DNA of 64,000 nucleotides from Pleomorphomonas oryzae DSM 16300 (GCF_000422965.1 NZ_AUHB01000006.1:124001-188000), one strand, 5' to 3'; positions 1-8,434 are shown, counted from the stretch's first letter. Notes: a model not told the origin generated them from the sequence alone. A program made the numbers and translations.

Positions 1-1
1 T

Positions 2-589
2 GAATTTGCAGCTCGGTGGATCAGCAGCAATATCGCCGCCGCCTGCAACTCCACGGGCATCGATCTGTTTTGCGGAAACGGCTACGGCTCGCGCATGCTC
101 TCGGAAATTGCCGGGTGCCGAATGGTTGGCATCGATGGTTCAGACGAGGCCGTGGCCTTGGCAGAACAAGCCTTCGCCGGGGCGCGTACGGTCTTCCGGC
201 AAGCCTACTTTCCTTTCGATATCGCTCCAGGCAGCGTGGACTTCGCCGTCTGCTTTGAGTCCATTGAGCATGTCGAGGACTACGAGCGTTTCATCCGGAC
301 GATCGACCAAGCGACAAACGGCCCCTTGATTGTTTCCTTCCCGCTGGAGGACACACTGAACTTCAGCGCGAACGCCGATCTTTTCCGGTATCACGTCCGG
401 CATTTTACACTTGGTCAGATTGAAGACCTGCTCAGACCGCTGAACCGCCGCATCGTCTCAACGAGAGGTCAGATCGTCTACCGCTTGAAAAATCGCCGCA
501 TAGACGGACTTCTTCCGGAATCGGCGATGGAGCTGACCGCCCTGCGCGAAGACAGTCAATTCGTCGTGGTCGTGGCTGAAAAGGGCTAG
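2..589 (+). CDS. SAM-dependent methyltransferase (5' truncated by window edge)
   Basis: The open frame runs in from the left edge with no start, so only the C-terminal ~195 residues are present. It shows class I SAM methyltransferase landmarks: the glycine-rich motif I (DLFCGNGYG) near residue 20, an acidic loop after strand 2 (GIDGSDEAV) that would hold the SAM ribose, and a motif-IV-like stretch (CFESIEHVEDY) of the Methyltransf_11/23 type. The substrate cannot be deduced. The next gene lies convergently on the other strand. Family assignment is firm; function is open. Confidence 0.75.
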   Translation, partial: EFAARWISSNIAAACNSTGIDLFCGNGYGSRMLSEIAGCRMVGIDGSDEAVALAEQAFAGARTVFRQAYFPFDIAPGSVDFAVCFESIEHVEDYERFIRTIDQATNGPLIVSFPLEDTLNFSANADLFRYHVRHFTLGQIEDLLRPLNRRIVSTRGQIVYRLKNRRIDGLLPESAMELTALREDSQFVVVVAEKG

Positions 590-602
590 CGGCGTCGGTT
601 CG

Positions 603-1037
603 TTATGCTGGGATCCGAAACGACTGCAGGATGGAAGCAAGTCCCGGTTCGTCCACCACCACGGCGGCGTCTTTGCAGCTCATCCATTGCCGCTGCCGTT
701 GGGTTCGTTCCGGCCAATCGGAGAGATTTTCCTTGACCTCAAGGCTGTAGACATCGACGTCGACCAGCGTGAAACAATCTTCAAGGCGCTTCCAATAGCG
801 ATAGCGACCGATCGGAGTCTTTGACGGCGTGCCGAGCACGCCCGCCTCTTCCATCGCCTCGATGGCGGCAGCCTTGCGGTCGCTCTTGCCCTTCATGCGC
901 CATCCCTTGGGGATCAGTGGCCGATGGGTCTCGCGCGAGGAAACGAGCAGCACCGACACCTCGCCGTTCGCGCTCCGCCGAAACGGCAGCGCGGCGACCT
1001 GATGCTGGACCTTCCCGTTTGCAGTAGCTTTACCCAT
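603..1037 (-). CDS. NUDIX hydrolase
   Basis: A 144-residue single-domain protein of usual NUDIX size. The Nudix helix spans residues ~42-65 (PKGW...IEAMEEAGV). The three metal-binding glutamates of the REUxEE core are kept, but the usual Arg is Ile and the upstream Glu is Lys, a deviation I know from short alphaproteobacterial NUDIX proteins that resemble diphosphoinositol-polyphosphate hydrolases. It probably cleaves a nucleoside-diphosphate-linked compound in the cytosol; the substrate is unknown. It is convergent with the methyltransferase and separated from the next gene by about 220 bases without another recognisable feature. Confidence 0.75.
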   Translation of the reverse strand: MGKATANGKVQHQVAALPFRRSANGEVSVLLVSSRETHRPLIPKGWRMKGKSDRKAAAIEAMEEAGVLGTPSKTPIGRYRYWKRLEDCFTLVDVDVYSLEVKENLSDWPERTQRQRQWMSCKDAAVVVDEPGLASILQSFRIPA

Positions 1038-1262
1038 AATGATCCGATGGCGAATGCTCGAGATGCGACTCAGTGCAGCATAACTAGAATATTCGCGAAA
1101 AGTTTCTAGTCCGTAGAGAAACGATAGCAGCCCCGGCGCCCGGTCTACGCTTTTCGTCTTAAGCCAGCATCATCTTCCGCTGGAAACGCCGTCATCGACA
1201 CGCCGTAATTGCTGATACACTACGTTTTTCGTCCTCAATCGATTACGAAGGGATTTCCAACC

Positions 1263-1814
1263 ATGCCATTTACGACAATAGACGACCGCACCGCCCTCAT
1301 TGTCATTGATCTTCAGAAAGGCATTGCCGCCTTGCCACCACAGGAAGTGGCGCGACCGGCAATAGCCAATGCCGTCAAACTCATCGAGAGCTTCCGGGCC
1401 AATAGGCGGCCGGTCGTGCTGGTCAATGTGCTTGGTGGCGCACCGGGCCGTACCGATAAGAAGCCAGCTGGCGGTGAACGTCCGGCCGACTGGGCCGAGC
1501 TGCTTCCCGAGCTTGGTCACGCGCCCGATGATGTCCGTATCAGCAAGAAAACCTGGGGCGCCTTTACCGGCACCGATCTCGACAAGCGCCTGCACGATCT
1601 TGGTGTCACCGGAGTGGTTGTCTGCGGCATTTCCACCAGCCGAGGCGTTGAATCGACAGCCCGTTTCGCCCACGAGCTCGGCTACAATGTCGCCCTACCC
1701 GTCGACGCCATGGCCGATTCCAACCTGGAGGCGCATCGGCGCAGCATCGAGCTAATCTTTCCGTGGATCGCCGAGACCGGCACCACCGACGAGCTGATCG
1801 CCCTCCTCAAGTAA
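1263..1814 (+). CDS. Isochorismatase-family cysteine hydrolase
   Basis: A 183-residue isochorismatase-fold protein. The catalytic triad of the family is visible: Asp in VIDLQKG (residue ~14), Lys in SKKTWG (~95) and the nucleophile Cys in VVVCGIST (~119). Isochorismatase-like hydrolases cleave amides or vinyl ethers (nicotinamidase, N-carbamoylsarcosine amidase and others); nothing here fixes the substrate. The start at 1263 is preferred because the domain begins right there; the frame opens 18 codons earlier without homology. It ends 2 bases before the stop of the convergent M20 hydrolase. Confidence 0.8.
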   Translation: MPFTTIDDRTALIVIDLQKGIAALPPQEVARPAIANAVKLIESFRANRRPVVLVNVLGGAPGRTDKKPAGGERPADWAELLPELGHAPDDVRISKKTWGAFTGTDLDKRLHDLGVTGVVVCGISTSRGVESTARFAHELGYNVALPVDAMADSNLEAHRRSIELIFPWIAETGTTDELIALLK

Positions 1815-1816
1815 GG

Positions 1817-2968
1817 TCAGGCAAAAAAACGCTTCGCCAGCGCGTGGAAGAAGATGGGACCACGTTCGAGGAGCGCATCGTTGAAGTCGTAGCGGCTGCT
1901 ATGCAGCCCCGCACTGTCCCCGTTACCGAGGAAGAGATAGGCCCCTTTCACCTTTTCCAGCATGAAGGCGAAATCCTCACTGCCCATCATCGGCCGGTCG
2001 AGCGGCTCGAAGGCGTCTTCGCCGAAGGCGTCACGCACCGCCGCCGCCGCCAGATCCACCGAGGCCGCATCGTTCATGGTAACCGGATAGCCGACTTGCC
2101 AGTCGATGCGCGCTTCGGCGCCGAAGCTTGTCGCTTGCGCCTGGGCGATCTCTTCGAACCGTCGGCACAATCGGGTGCGAACAGCCGGATCGGTGGCGCG
2201 CAGACTGACCTCCAGCACCGCCTCGTCGGGAATGACGTTGCAGGCCGAACCAGCATGGAAGGCGCCGATGGTGATCACGCCGGCTTCCTGCGGCGGCACG
2301 TTGCGCGACACGGCCGTCTGCAAGGCCATGACGACGCTCGATGCCGCCACCACCGGATCGACCGTATCCTCAGGCCGGGCGCCATGGCCGCCCGCACCGC
2401 GCACCGTCAGCGTCGCTGCGTCGATGGCCGCCATCATCGCTCCGGGCTTGGCCGAAAAACGACCAGAGGTCAGGCCCGGATAGTTGTGCAGCGCAAAAAC
2501 GGCATCGCAAGGAAAGCGTTCGAACAGCCCCTCCTCGATCATCCGGGCGGCACCGCCGGCAGTCTCCTCGGCTGGCTGAAAGATGAAATGCACCTTGCCG
2601 CGAAAGTCATCGTCCTGGAGGAGACGAAAGGCGGCACCGATCAGCATGGTCGTGTGGCCGTCATGGCCGCAGGCGTGCATCATGCCCGGCGTGCGACTGG
2701 CGTAAACCGCACCGGTCTCCTCGGTGACCGGCAAGCCGTCCATGTCCGCCCGAAGGCCGAGGGCTCTTCCGTCACCGCCCCGGTCGAGCGTCGCCACAAG
2801 GCCGGTGGCAGCGATGTCGCGCGTCACCTCAAGGCCCCAGCCGGACAACAGATCGGCAACGAAGGCCGACGTCTGCCGCTCCTCATAGCCGGTCTCCGGC
2901 ATCTGATGCAGACGACGACGAATGGCGACCAGCTCCGGCAGGAAGGACCGAAAGGCGATCTCACTCAT
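1817..2968 (-). CDS. M20-family amidohydrolase (hippurate / N-acyl amino acid hydrolase type)
   Basis: A 383-residue M20D peptidase-family enzyme, cytosolic. Metal-site signatures are the HACGHDGHT stretch near residue 100, the PAEET general-base segment near 130, and the C-terminal GSEDFAF loop. Family members deacylate N-acyl amino acids such as hippurate, N-acetyl amino acids and conjugated auxins. It is the last gene of a minus-strand operon, starting 3 bases after the stop of the second permease, so it probably hydrolyses an amide taken up by the transporter. Length and motifs are normal. Confidence 0.88.
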   Translation of the reverse strand: MSEIAFRSFLPELVAIRRRLHQMPETGYEERQTSAFVADLLSGWGLEVTRDIAATGLVATLDRGGDGRALGLRADMDGLPVTEETGAVYASRTPGMMHACGHDGHTTMLIGAAFRLLQDDDFRGKVHFIFQPAEETAGGAARMIEEGLFERFPCDAVFALHNYPGLTSGRFSAKPGAMMAAIDAATLTVRGAGGHGARPEDTVDPVVAASSVVMALQTAVSRNVPPQEAGVITIGAFHAGSACNVIPDEAVLEVSLRATDPAVRTRLCRRFEEIAQAQATSFGAEARIDWQVGYPVTMNDAASVDLAAAAVRDAFGEDAFEPLDRPMMGSEDFAFMLEKVKGAYLFLGNGDSAGLHSSRYDFNDALLERGPIFFHALAKRFFA

Positions 2969-2971
2969 GAT

Positions 2972-3685
2972 CTATCCCTGCTGCGGCCGCGCCGGCTGGC
3001 GATAGAGCGTCAGGCGACGCTCGACCTCGGTCATGACGCGCGTCAGCACCACGACCACGGCAAAATAGAGAAGACCGGCAGCGATCAGCGGCTCGAAGAT
3101 CAACAGCGACTGGCGCTGCAGCATGCGCGCTGTGCCCATCATTTCCATGATGGTGATCATGGAAGCCAGCGAAGTCGACTTCAGGAGAATGATGACGTCG
3201 GAGGTCAGCACCGGCAGGCAGAGCCTCAGTGCCTGCGGCAGCGTGATGCGCCTCAGAATGGTGAAAGGCCGCATGCCCACTGCCATTGCCGCCTCGGTCT
3301 GGCCCTTGGGCACCGCAAGGATGGCACCACGGATCACCTCGGCATTGTAGGCGGCTTGATTGAGCGACAGCGCGAAGACGGCATACCAGAGACCGTCTCG
3401 CAGATAAGGCCACAGGAAGGAATGGCGGATGAACGTGCCGGGCAGGACTTGCCCGAGCCCGTAATAGATCAGGTAGAGCTGAACCAGGAGCGGCGTGCCG
3501 CGGAAGGCGAAGGTGAAGGCCTTGGCCGGCCAAGCCGAGATCCGCGTGCCGTAGACCATGGCGACGGCCGTGGCCGTACCCATCAACAGGCCGAAGACAA
3601 CACCCGTCACCGTCAGGAACAGGGTCAGCGGCATGGCCGCCACAAGCGACGGCAGGAAAGTTAAGACGTGAGTGAGCGCTTCCAT
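2972..3685 (-). CDS. Polar amino acid ABC transporter permease (HisM type)
   Basis: A 237-residue inner-membrane permease with about five hydrophobic segments and the EAA-like cytoplasmic loop (EAAMAVGMRPF...ITLPQALR, around residues 135-165) that docks on the ATPase. It belongs to the His/Glu/Gln/Arg/opine permease family. The ATG at 3685 overlaps the stop of the upstream permease by one base (TGATG), showing translational coupling; the frame is open further upstream but that part only shadows the neighbour. With its partner it should form the heterodimeric channel. No ATPase gene accompanies the pair. Confidence 0.9.
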   Translation of the reverse strand: MEALTHVLTFLPSLVAAMPLTLFLTVTGVVFGLLMGTATAVAMVYGTRISAWPAKAFTFAFRGTPLLVQLYLIYYGLGQVLPGTFIRHSFLWPYLRDGLWYAVFALSLNQAAYNAEVIRGAILAVPKGQTEAAMAVGMRPFTILRRITLPQALRLCLPVLTSDVIILLKSTSLASMITIMEMMGTARMLQRQSLLIFEPLIAAGLLYFAVVVVLTRVMTEVERRLTLYRQPARPQQG

Positions 3686-4398
3686 CAGCGGAAGCCCCGC
3701 GAGAAGCGCCGTTCGATGCGGGAGATCGCCCAGACGGACACCGCCGTGATCATCAGAAACAGAACGGCAGTGAGGCCATAGAAGAAAATATATTGCCGCG
3801 TGCCGGCCGCCGCCCGGTAACCGACGTAGAGCAGATCGTTGAACGCACCGAGCACCGAGATGATGGCGCTCTCCTTGGTCATTTCCAGCCAGAGGTTGCC
3901 CATGCCGGGAATGGCATGACGGATCATCTGCGGCGCGACGATGCGGGCGAGAATGAGCCATCGATGCATGCCGAGCGCCAATCCCGCCTCGATCTGGCCA
4001 AGCGGCACGGCAAGATAGGCCGCGCGCAGAACCTCGGCCAAGAAGGCGCCGGAAACAAAGGCAAGAGCCACCACGGCCGCCCAGAACGGACTGACCTGGA
4101 AGTTATCGCCGGCAAGGCCAAGGCCCTTGACCAGCCGCTCGATGCCCGAGGCGATGGAGAAATAGAGCAGCAGGATAACGAGAAGCTCGGGCAGCGCCCG
4201 CACCACCGTGGTGTAGACGCCGGCAATGAACCGAACGGCGCGCCAGGACGATTGCTTGCCGGCGGCACAGATCGCGCCGAAGACCAGAGCGATCAGATAG
4301 GCCGACACCGACACCTTGAGTGTGGTGACGATGCCCCAGAAGAGGTCGTCGCTCCAGCCCGTATCGCCCCAAGCGAGCAATGAGAGAGTGCCATCCAT
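3685..4398 (-). CDS. Polar amino acid ABC transporter permease (HisQ/OccQ type)
   Basis: A 237-residue permease of the same family as its downstream partner, with about five membrane spans and the conserved loop containing LAEVLRAAYLAVPLGQIEAG then ALGMHRW. It starts with MDGTL and overlaps the next permease by one base. A GC-rich hairpin with a T-run on the coding strand lies just upstream (4409-4453), which should reduce read-through from the binding-protein gene and give the usual excess of binding protein over membrane subunits. Confidence 0.9.
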   Translation of the reverse strand: MDGTLSLLAWGDTGWSDDLFWGIVTTLKVSVSAYLIALVFGAICAAGKQSSWRAVRFIAGVYTTVVRALPELLVILLLYFSIASGIERLVKGLGLAGDNFQVSPFWAAVVALAFVSGAFLAEVLRAAYLAVPLGQIEAGLALGMHRWLILARIVAPQMIRHAIPGMGNLWLEMTKESAIISVLGAFNDLLYVGYRAAAGTRQYIFFYGLTAVLFLMITAVSVWAISRIERRFSRGFR

Positions 4399-4408
4399 CG
4401 CGCTATCC

Positions 4409-4453
4409 GAAAAAGCAAACCGCCGCCGGCTCCATCGGGGATCGGCGGCGGTT
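4409..4453 (-). terminator. Internal attenuating hairpin between binding-protein and permease genes
   Basis: Read on the minus strand, an 11-base arm AACCGCCGCCG pairs perfectly with CGGCGGCGGTT across a 14-base loop, followed by TGCTTTTT. It sits between the binding-protein stop and the first permease start, where partial termination sets subunit ratios in many ABC operons. Confidence 0.75.
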
Positions 4454-4465
4454 GGAAGTCACGGC

Positions 4466-5263
4466 TTACTTGCCGTCGATCCAATGGGCGATGCTCTTGT
4501 CGAGTGTGCCATCGGCCTTGATCGAGGCGAGCGCATCGTCGACCTTCTTCAGGGTCGCTGCATCGCCTTTCTTGACCACATAGCCAACGCCCTCGCCCAG
4601 CGCTTTGTTGGTGGGCGCAGCGGCCTTGATGTCGAAGTCTGCACCCTGCGGGGTCGCGAGGAAGGTGTGGAGATAGAGATCCGGCGACAGCACGAAGTCG
4701 ATACGGCCGGCAGCGAGGTCCGCCATCGAGTTGTCCGCGGTGTCGTAAGCCTTCACCTCGACGTTCGGATAGTACTTGGTCATGTACTGGTGCTGGACGG
4801 TCGACGCCTGCACGCCAACAACCTTGCCATCAAAGGCTTTGGGGTCGAGGATCTTGGCGCCGTCGGGTGCGTCGACCGTTCCGATCGTCACCTGCTCCGA
4901 CTTCGGACCGACCAGCGACGTTCCCTCGGTATAGTAGGAGGCGCTGAAGTCCACCGTCTGACGACGCTCGTCGGTGATCGAGAAGGCGCCGACCGCCACG
5001 TCGAGCTTGTTTTCCTTCAGTGCCGGCAGCAAGCCGTCGAAGGCCATGGCCGAGATCTCGCACTTCACCTTCATGCGCTCGCAGAGCGCATGGGTGATGT
5101 CGGCCTCGATACCTTCCCACTGGCCGGCGGCATTGACCTGGCCGTAGGGCAGATAGGGCTCCGGCGTCATGCCGATCCGGATCACATCTTCCGCCAGTGC
5201 CGGCAAGGCAACCGACGAGGCGATGGCAACCGCCAACGCCGCTTTCACAACGATATTCGACAT
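4466..5263 (-). CDS. Amino acid ABC transporter substrate-binding protein
   Basis: A 265-residue SBP_bac_3 periplasmic protein. The start at 5263 (MSNIVV) is followed directly by a Sec signal peptide with an ALAED cleavage region near residue 22, and a GGGGA ribosome site lies upstream; the longer frame adds no homologous sequence. The mature part has the two-lobed binding-protein pattern (IRIGMTPEPYLPYG, later GVQASTVQ and LAAGRIDFV). It is the second binding protein of the operon, suggesting the permease pair serves two ligands or two affinities. Confidence 0.88.
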   Translation of the reverse strand: MSNIVVKAALAVAIASSVALPALAEDVIRIGMTPEPYLPYGQVNAAGQWEGIEADITHALCERMKVKCEISAMAFDGLLPALKENKLDVAVGAFSITDERRQTVDFSASYYTEGTSLVGPKSEQVTIGTVDAPDGAKILDPKAFDGKVVGVQASTVQHQYMTKYYPNVEVKAYDTADNSMADLAAGRIDFVLSPDLYLHTFLATPQGADFDIKAAAPTNKALGEGVGYVVKKGDAATLKKVDDALASIKADGTLDKSIAHWIDGK

Positions 5264-5301
5264 TTGGGACGTTCCCCTTTTCCTTGACATCAAGTGCTGG
5301 A

Positions 5302-5347
5302 GCATCGGACCGAAAAGTGGAACCCCGGTTTTCGGAGAACCCGATGC
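5302..5347. repeat. Rhizobiales-type palindromic intergenic repeat
   Basis: Outer arms GCATCGG (5302-5308) and CCGATGC (5341-5347) are exact inverted repeats, and inner CCGAAAA pairs with TTTTCGG. The core, with its flanking ACAAACAAAGAAC tail, resembles a palindromic element I know to be scattered between genes in Rhizobium-like genomes. It lies between the DDAH-like gene and the second binding protein. Only one copy is seen in this window, so the repeat identity rests on memory of the family. Confidence 0.6.
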
Positions 5348-5360
5348 ACAAACAAAGAAC

Positions 5361-6155
5361 TCAGCCGCGACGCCAGCGCAGCGACATGCAGGAGAGGCCT
5401 GCGTCGATCTTGCCGATCTCCGTCGTCTTGAGCGGCACGACGGTGTAGCCATTGGTCCGCAGAAGCTCGGCCGTGCGCGGATAATCGGAACCGACGAAAA
5501 CCACATCATTGACGCGCAGCGCGTTGGCGGCCGCCTCTTCGCCAGCCGGCACCAGCAGCGTCTTGAAGCCCTTGAACACGCCCGACCGCTCAAGACGCTC
5601 GGTGGTCAGCACGGTTTCCTCGTCAAGAAGCGAGCAGTCGGTCTTGAAGTGCAGGACATCTTTAGGCGTCTCGACGATCTCGCCCTTGCGGCCGAGTTTG
5701 GCGAGGCACTCGATCAGCGCTTCGGCACCCTCGCGGTTGGTGCGGGCGGACAGGCCAATCATCACGCTCTTTTGCGTCGTCAGCACGTCGCCGCCGTCAG
5801 CAAAGCCGCGCGGCAGGTCGAGCACGGTCTTGAACAGACGCTTCAGCACCGGCGCAATCTCGGCCGTCTCACCGGCGCGGGTCGCCGCACCCGGACGCAG
5901 CAGGATGGCGCCTTCCGGGAACACCAGCGCCGGGTCCTCGACGAAAATGGAATCGGGAAAAGCTTCGAGCGGCGGCAGCACCGTCACTTCTACCCCGGCT
6001 TGGCTTACCGCGTGGATATAGGCGGCATGCTCGGCGAGAACGCCCGCGTGGGTGGGATTGCCACGATCATCGGCGCGAAGACCGTTGACCACCGAGGACG
6101 ACGGCGTGCGGACAATAAAGGAATCGAAGCGATAGACGGGAAGAGAGCTGGCCAT
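5361..6155 (-). CDS. Dimethylarginine dimethylaminohydrolase-like amidinohydrolase (DDAH)
   Basis: A 264-residue enzyme of the amidinotransferase/pentein superfamily. Residues expected for DDAH or arginine-deiminase chemistry are present: FVEDPA (~83), the FADGGDV loop, His in LHFKTDCS (~160) and the nucleophile Cys near the C terminus (GLSCMSLRW). Family enzymes hydrolyse methylated or free arginine to citrulline plus an amine. Start 6155 (MASSLP) is chosen because homology begins there. It sits between two amino-acid binding proteins, suggesting imported methylarginine or a related guanidino compound as substrate. Confidence in the family is high, in the exact substrate moderate. Confidence 0.85.
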   Translation of the reverse strand: MASSLPVYRFDSFIVRTPSSSVVNGLRADDRGNPTHAGVLAEHAAYIHAVSQAGVEVTVLPPLEAFPDSIFVEDPALVFPEGAILLRPGAATRAGETAEIAPVLKRLFKTVLDLPRGFADGGDVLTTQKSVMIGLSARTNREGAEALIECLAKLGRKGEIVETPKDVLHFKTDCSLLDEETVLTTERLERSGVFKGFKTLLVPAGEEAAANALRVNDVVFVGSDYPRTAELLRTNGYTVVPLKTTEIGKIDAGLSCMSLRWRRG

Positions 6156-6250
6156 TCGGACACCTTGATGGAAAGCGCTGTCATAGACGAACCGTCCGTC
6201 AAGGTGCAACAACCGGAAGGGGCATTGTCCTTCGTGAGAAGACGGATGCA

Positions 6251-6271
6251 GGCCGGAAAACACTTCCGGCC
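6251..6271. other. Hairpin between binding-protein and DDAH genes
   Basis: A perfect 8-base inverted repeat, GGCCGGAA/TTCCGGCC, with a 5-base loop, located 40 bases downstream of the first binding-protein gene. There is no T-run, so it is more likely an mRNA 3'-end stabiliser or processing hairpin than a terminator. Confidence 0.5.
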
Positions 6272-6311
6272 CGCCGGGATCGGTCGGCAAGGGCGGAGCC
6301 CCTGCCCTGGG

Positions 6312-7091
6312 TCACTTCAGCGAGTAGAGGTTGATCTTGAAGTACTTGTCGTTGATCGTCTTGTAGGTTCCATCGGCCACCACCTCGTCGATCGCCTTGT
6401 TGATGGCTTCCTTGAGCGCACCGTCCTCCTTGCGGACGGCGATGCCGACGCCCTCGCCCACGAAGGCGGGATCGGTAATCGGCTCACCGGCCAGCTTGCA
6501 GCAGGCACCAGCTTCTTTCCCCACCCAGTCGAACATCGGCAGGAAGTCACCAACCTGCAGATCGAGGCGGCCGGCAGCGAGGTCGAGGTTGGCCTCGTCC
6601 TGCGTCGGGTAGGTCTTCAGCGTGGCGCTGGGGTAGGTCTTCTCGATGTACTCGGCCTGCGTCGTGCCGGCCTGCGCGCCGATGATCTTGCCGGAAAGCG
6701 CCGCATCGGAGAACTCGGTGAGGCCGCTGTCTTTCGGCACCACGTGGGTCATCGCCGCCTTGTAGTAGGGCTTGGTGAAGTCGACGACCTTCTTGCGCTC
6801 CTCGGTGATGAACATCGAAGCGATGATCATGTCGTATTTCTTGGCGAGCAGCGCCGGGATGATGCCGTCCCAATCCTGGGCCACCACCTCGCACTTTGCC
6901 TTCATCTTGGCGCAGAGGGCCAAGCCGATCTCGACATCGAAGCCTTTGATGGAACCGTCGGTATCCACATAGTTGAAGGGCGGATAGGCGCCCTCAGTGC
7001 CGATCTTCAACGTCTCCTCGGCGTGAAGGGTGACGATCGAAGCAGCAAAGAACGCAGCGGCGGCGAAGCCGCGGATAATGCGGTTGGTCAT
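6312..7091 (-). CDS. Lysine/arginine/ornithine-type ABC substrate-binding protein
   Basis: A 259-residue periplasmic protein with a signal peptide of ~24 residues ending LHAEE and a mature sequence close to ArgT/HisJ: KIGTEGAYPPFNY, then GFDVEIGLAL, the ITEERKKVVDFTKPYY hinge, and LAAGRLDLQVGD. It should deliver a cationic amino acid such as arginine, ornithine or a methylated form. It is the first gene of the minus-strand operon with permeases, DDAH and the M20 hydrolase, so the promoter lies in 7092-7213. Confidence 0.9.
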   Translation of the reverse strand: MTNRIIRGFAAAAFFAASIVTLHAEETLKIGTEGAYPPFNYVDTDGSIKGFDVEIGLALCAKMKAKCEVVAQDWDGIIPALLAKKYDMIIASMFITEERKKVVDFTKPYYKAAMTHVVPKDSGLTEFSDAALSGKIIGAQAGTTQAEYIEKTYPSATLKTYPTQDEANLDLAAGRLDLQVGDFLPMFDWVGKEAGACCKLAGEPITDPAFVGEGVGIAVRKEDGALKEAINKAIDEVVADGTYKTINDKYFKINLYSLK

Positions 7092-7213
7092 GGTGCTTGT
7101 TCCCCTGGAAGCGCGATAGGCTGTTTTTTATTTGCCCGTGACGTTGAAAGATTAACGGCAAACAGCAGGAGATGACAATTCTCTGTCAGGAAATTTGTTG
7201 GATTGGCGCCCCA
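7092..7213 (-). promoter_or_regulatory. Promoter region of the arginine-like uptake operon
   Basis: The 122 bases between the convergently transcribed ROK gene end and the operon's first start must hold the operon promoter. GCTGTTT near 7121 and AAACAGC near 7160 form an interrupted inverted repeat, with TTTGCC and GGCAAA inside it, plausible as a regulator site. No clear -35/-10 pair is evident. Confidence 0.35.
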
Positions 7214-8434
7214 TCATTCTCCCTGGCGCTTCAGGATCGCCGAAAAGCTCGGGTCGAAAGCGCGACGGATGGGATCGGCAGCAGCGCCGATCGCCACCGC
7301 CCAGGGGTCGGTCATGCCAAGCCGGAGGCGGGGAATGGTGCGGCTGGCCGTCGGAGACAGCGAAGGGCGTAGCGGCTCGATAGCCGCGATCAGCCTGGGC
7401 ATCAGCGAGCCCGGTACGCCGCTCGACAAGATCACCGTCTGCGGGTCGAACAGCGTCTCCGCAGTGTGAACCGCGAGCCTCAGGTCATGAGCCGCACGCG
7501 CGATCCATTCGCCGACGCGCCGATCACCACCCAGAACGAGCGCGTCGAGCTTGTCGAATTGTCCTGGGTCGGCCGGGTCGATACCGAGCACACCATAGAG
7601 CGAGGCGATGGACGCGCGGTGTTCCAGCGGGGTCAGCCTGTCAGGCCCGCCGAACAGGACCATGCCGATTTCGCCGGCGTTCCCATGGGCGCCGCTGTAG
7701 AGCTCGCCTCCCAGAATAAGCCCGGCGCCAATGCCGTAACCGATATAGATGCAGACGGCGTGATCGAGGCCGTGGGCGGCCCCCAACATGCGCTCGGCGG
7801 TGGCACAGGCGGCAGCATCGTTCTGCAGGCTGACGGCAAGGCCGGTGCCGGCGGCGAGCCGATCCAGCAGTGGAAAACTTTGCCAAGCCTGCATCAGCCA
7901 CAGACTGTCATCGGCGATCTCGACTCCGAAGGGGCCGGGCATGGCGACACCGATGCCGGCAATGCGTGCCTCGGCATCCGGACGTCCGGCCGCGAATTCC
8001 GTCCTCACGCCGGCGAGAAGATCGAGCACGACCTCGGCGCCTTCCTCAGGCGACCGCGGCGGCACCTTGGCGGTGGCACGCGCCAGGATGTTGCCGACGA
8101 GATCGACGACGATGACGCGGCTGACGTGACGGTCGATTTGCAGACCGATGGAATAGGCGCCCTCCGCCACGAGCCGATAGGGCGTGGATGGCTGCCCCCT
8201 GCCCTTGCGGACCAGTTCCTCGGAGGCGACGAGGCCCTCGTTCTCCAGCGTTTCGACGAGGTTGGAAACGGCCTGCTTGGTGAGGCCGGTGGCGCGGGCG
8301 AGATCGGCGCGCGACAACGCCCCGTTTACCCGGAGCGCGTCGATGATAACGCGCCGGTTGTGGGCACCGGTGCCCTCCTGATTGGCGCCACTCTTGGCGC
8401 GGATCGACCGCTGTTCGTTCATGCCCAAATCCAT
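7214..8434 (-). CDS. ROK-family transcriptional repressor (NagC/XylR type)
   Basis: About 406 residues with an N-terminal winged helix (residues ~30-85, LSRADLARATGLTKQAVSNLVETL) followed by a ROK sugar-kinase-like domain. Glycine-rich segments GIGVAMPGP and IGYGIGAGLILGG are in place. ROK repressors sense sugars or sugar phosphates. Start choice is uncertain: GTG 8461, ATG 8434 or ATG 8422 are all in frame with no strong ribosome site. It is divergent from the sugar ABC operon, with a perfect palindrome between them, so it very probably controls that operon. Confidence 0.88.
   Translation of the reverse strand: MDLGMNEQRSIRAKSGANQEGTGAHNRRVIIDALRVNGALSRADLARATGLTKQAVSNLVETLENEGLVASEELVRKGRGQPSTPYRLVAEGAYSIGLQIDRHVSRVIVVDLVGNILARATAKVPPRSPEEGAEVVLDLLAGVRTEFAAGRPDAEARIAGIGVAMPGPFGVEIADDSLWLMQAWQSFPLLDRLAAGTGLAVSLQNDAAACATAERMLGAAHGLDHAVCIYIGYGIGAGLILGGELYSGAHGNAGEIGMVLFGGPDRLTPLEHRASIASLYGVLGIDPADPGQFDKLDALVLGGDRRVGEWIARAAHDLRLAVHTAETLFDPQTVILSSGVPGSLMPRLIAAIEPLRPSLSPTASRTIPRLRLGMTDPWAVAIGAAADPIRRAFDPSFSAILKRQGE

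Noticed and set aside
1763-3664. 633-codon open frame on the + strand
   Set aside because: It runs antisense to the M20 and permease genes, has low-complexity Arg/His-rich content and no domains; a high-GC shadow.
5169-7175. 668-codon open frame on the + strand
   Set aside because: Antisense to binding-protein and DDAH genes with clear families; composition is that of a complementary-strand shadow.
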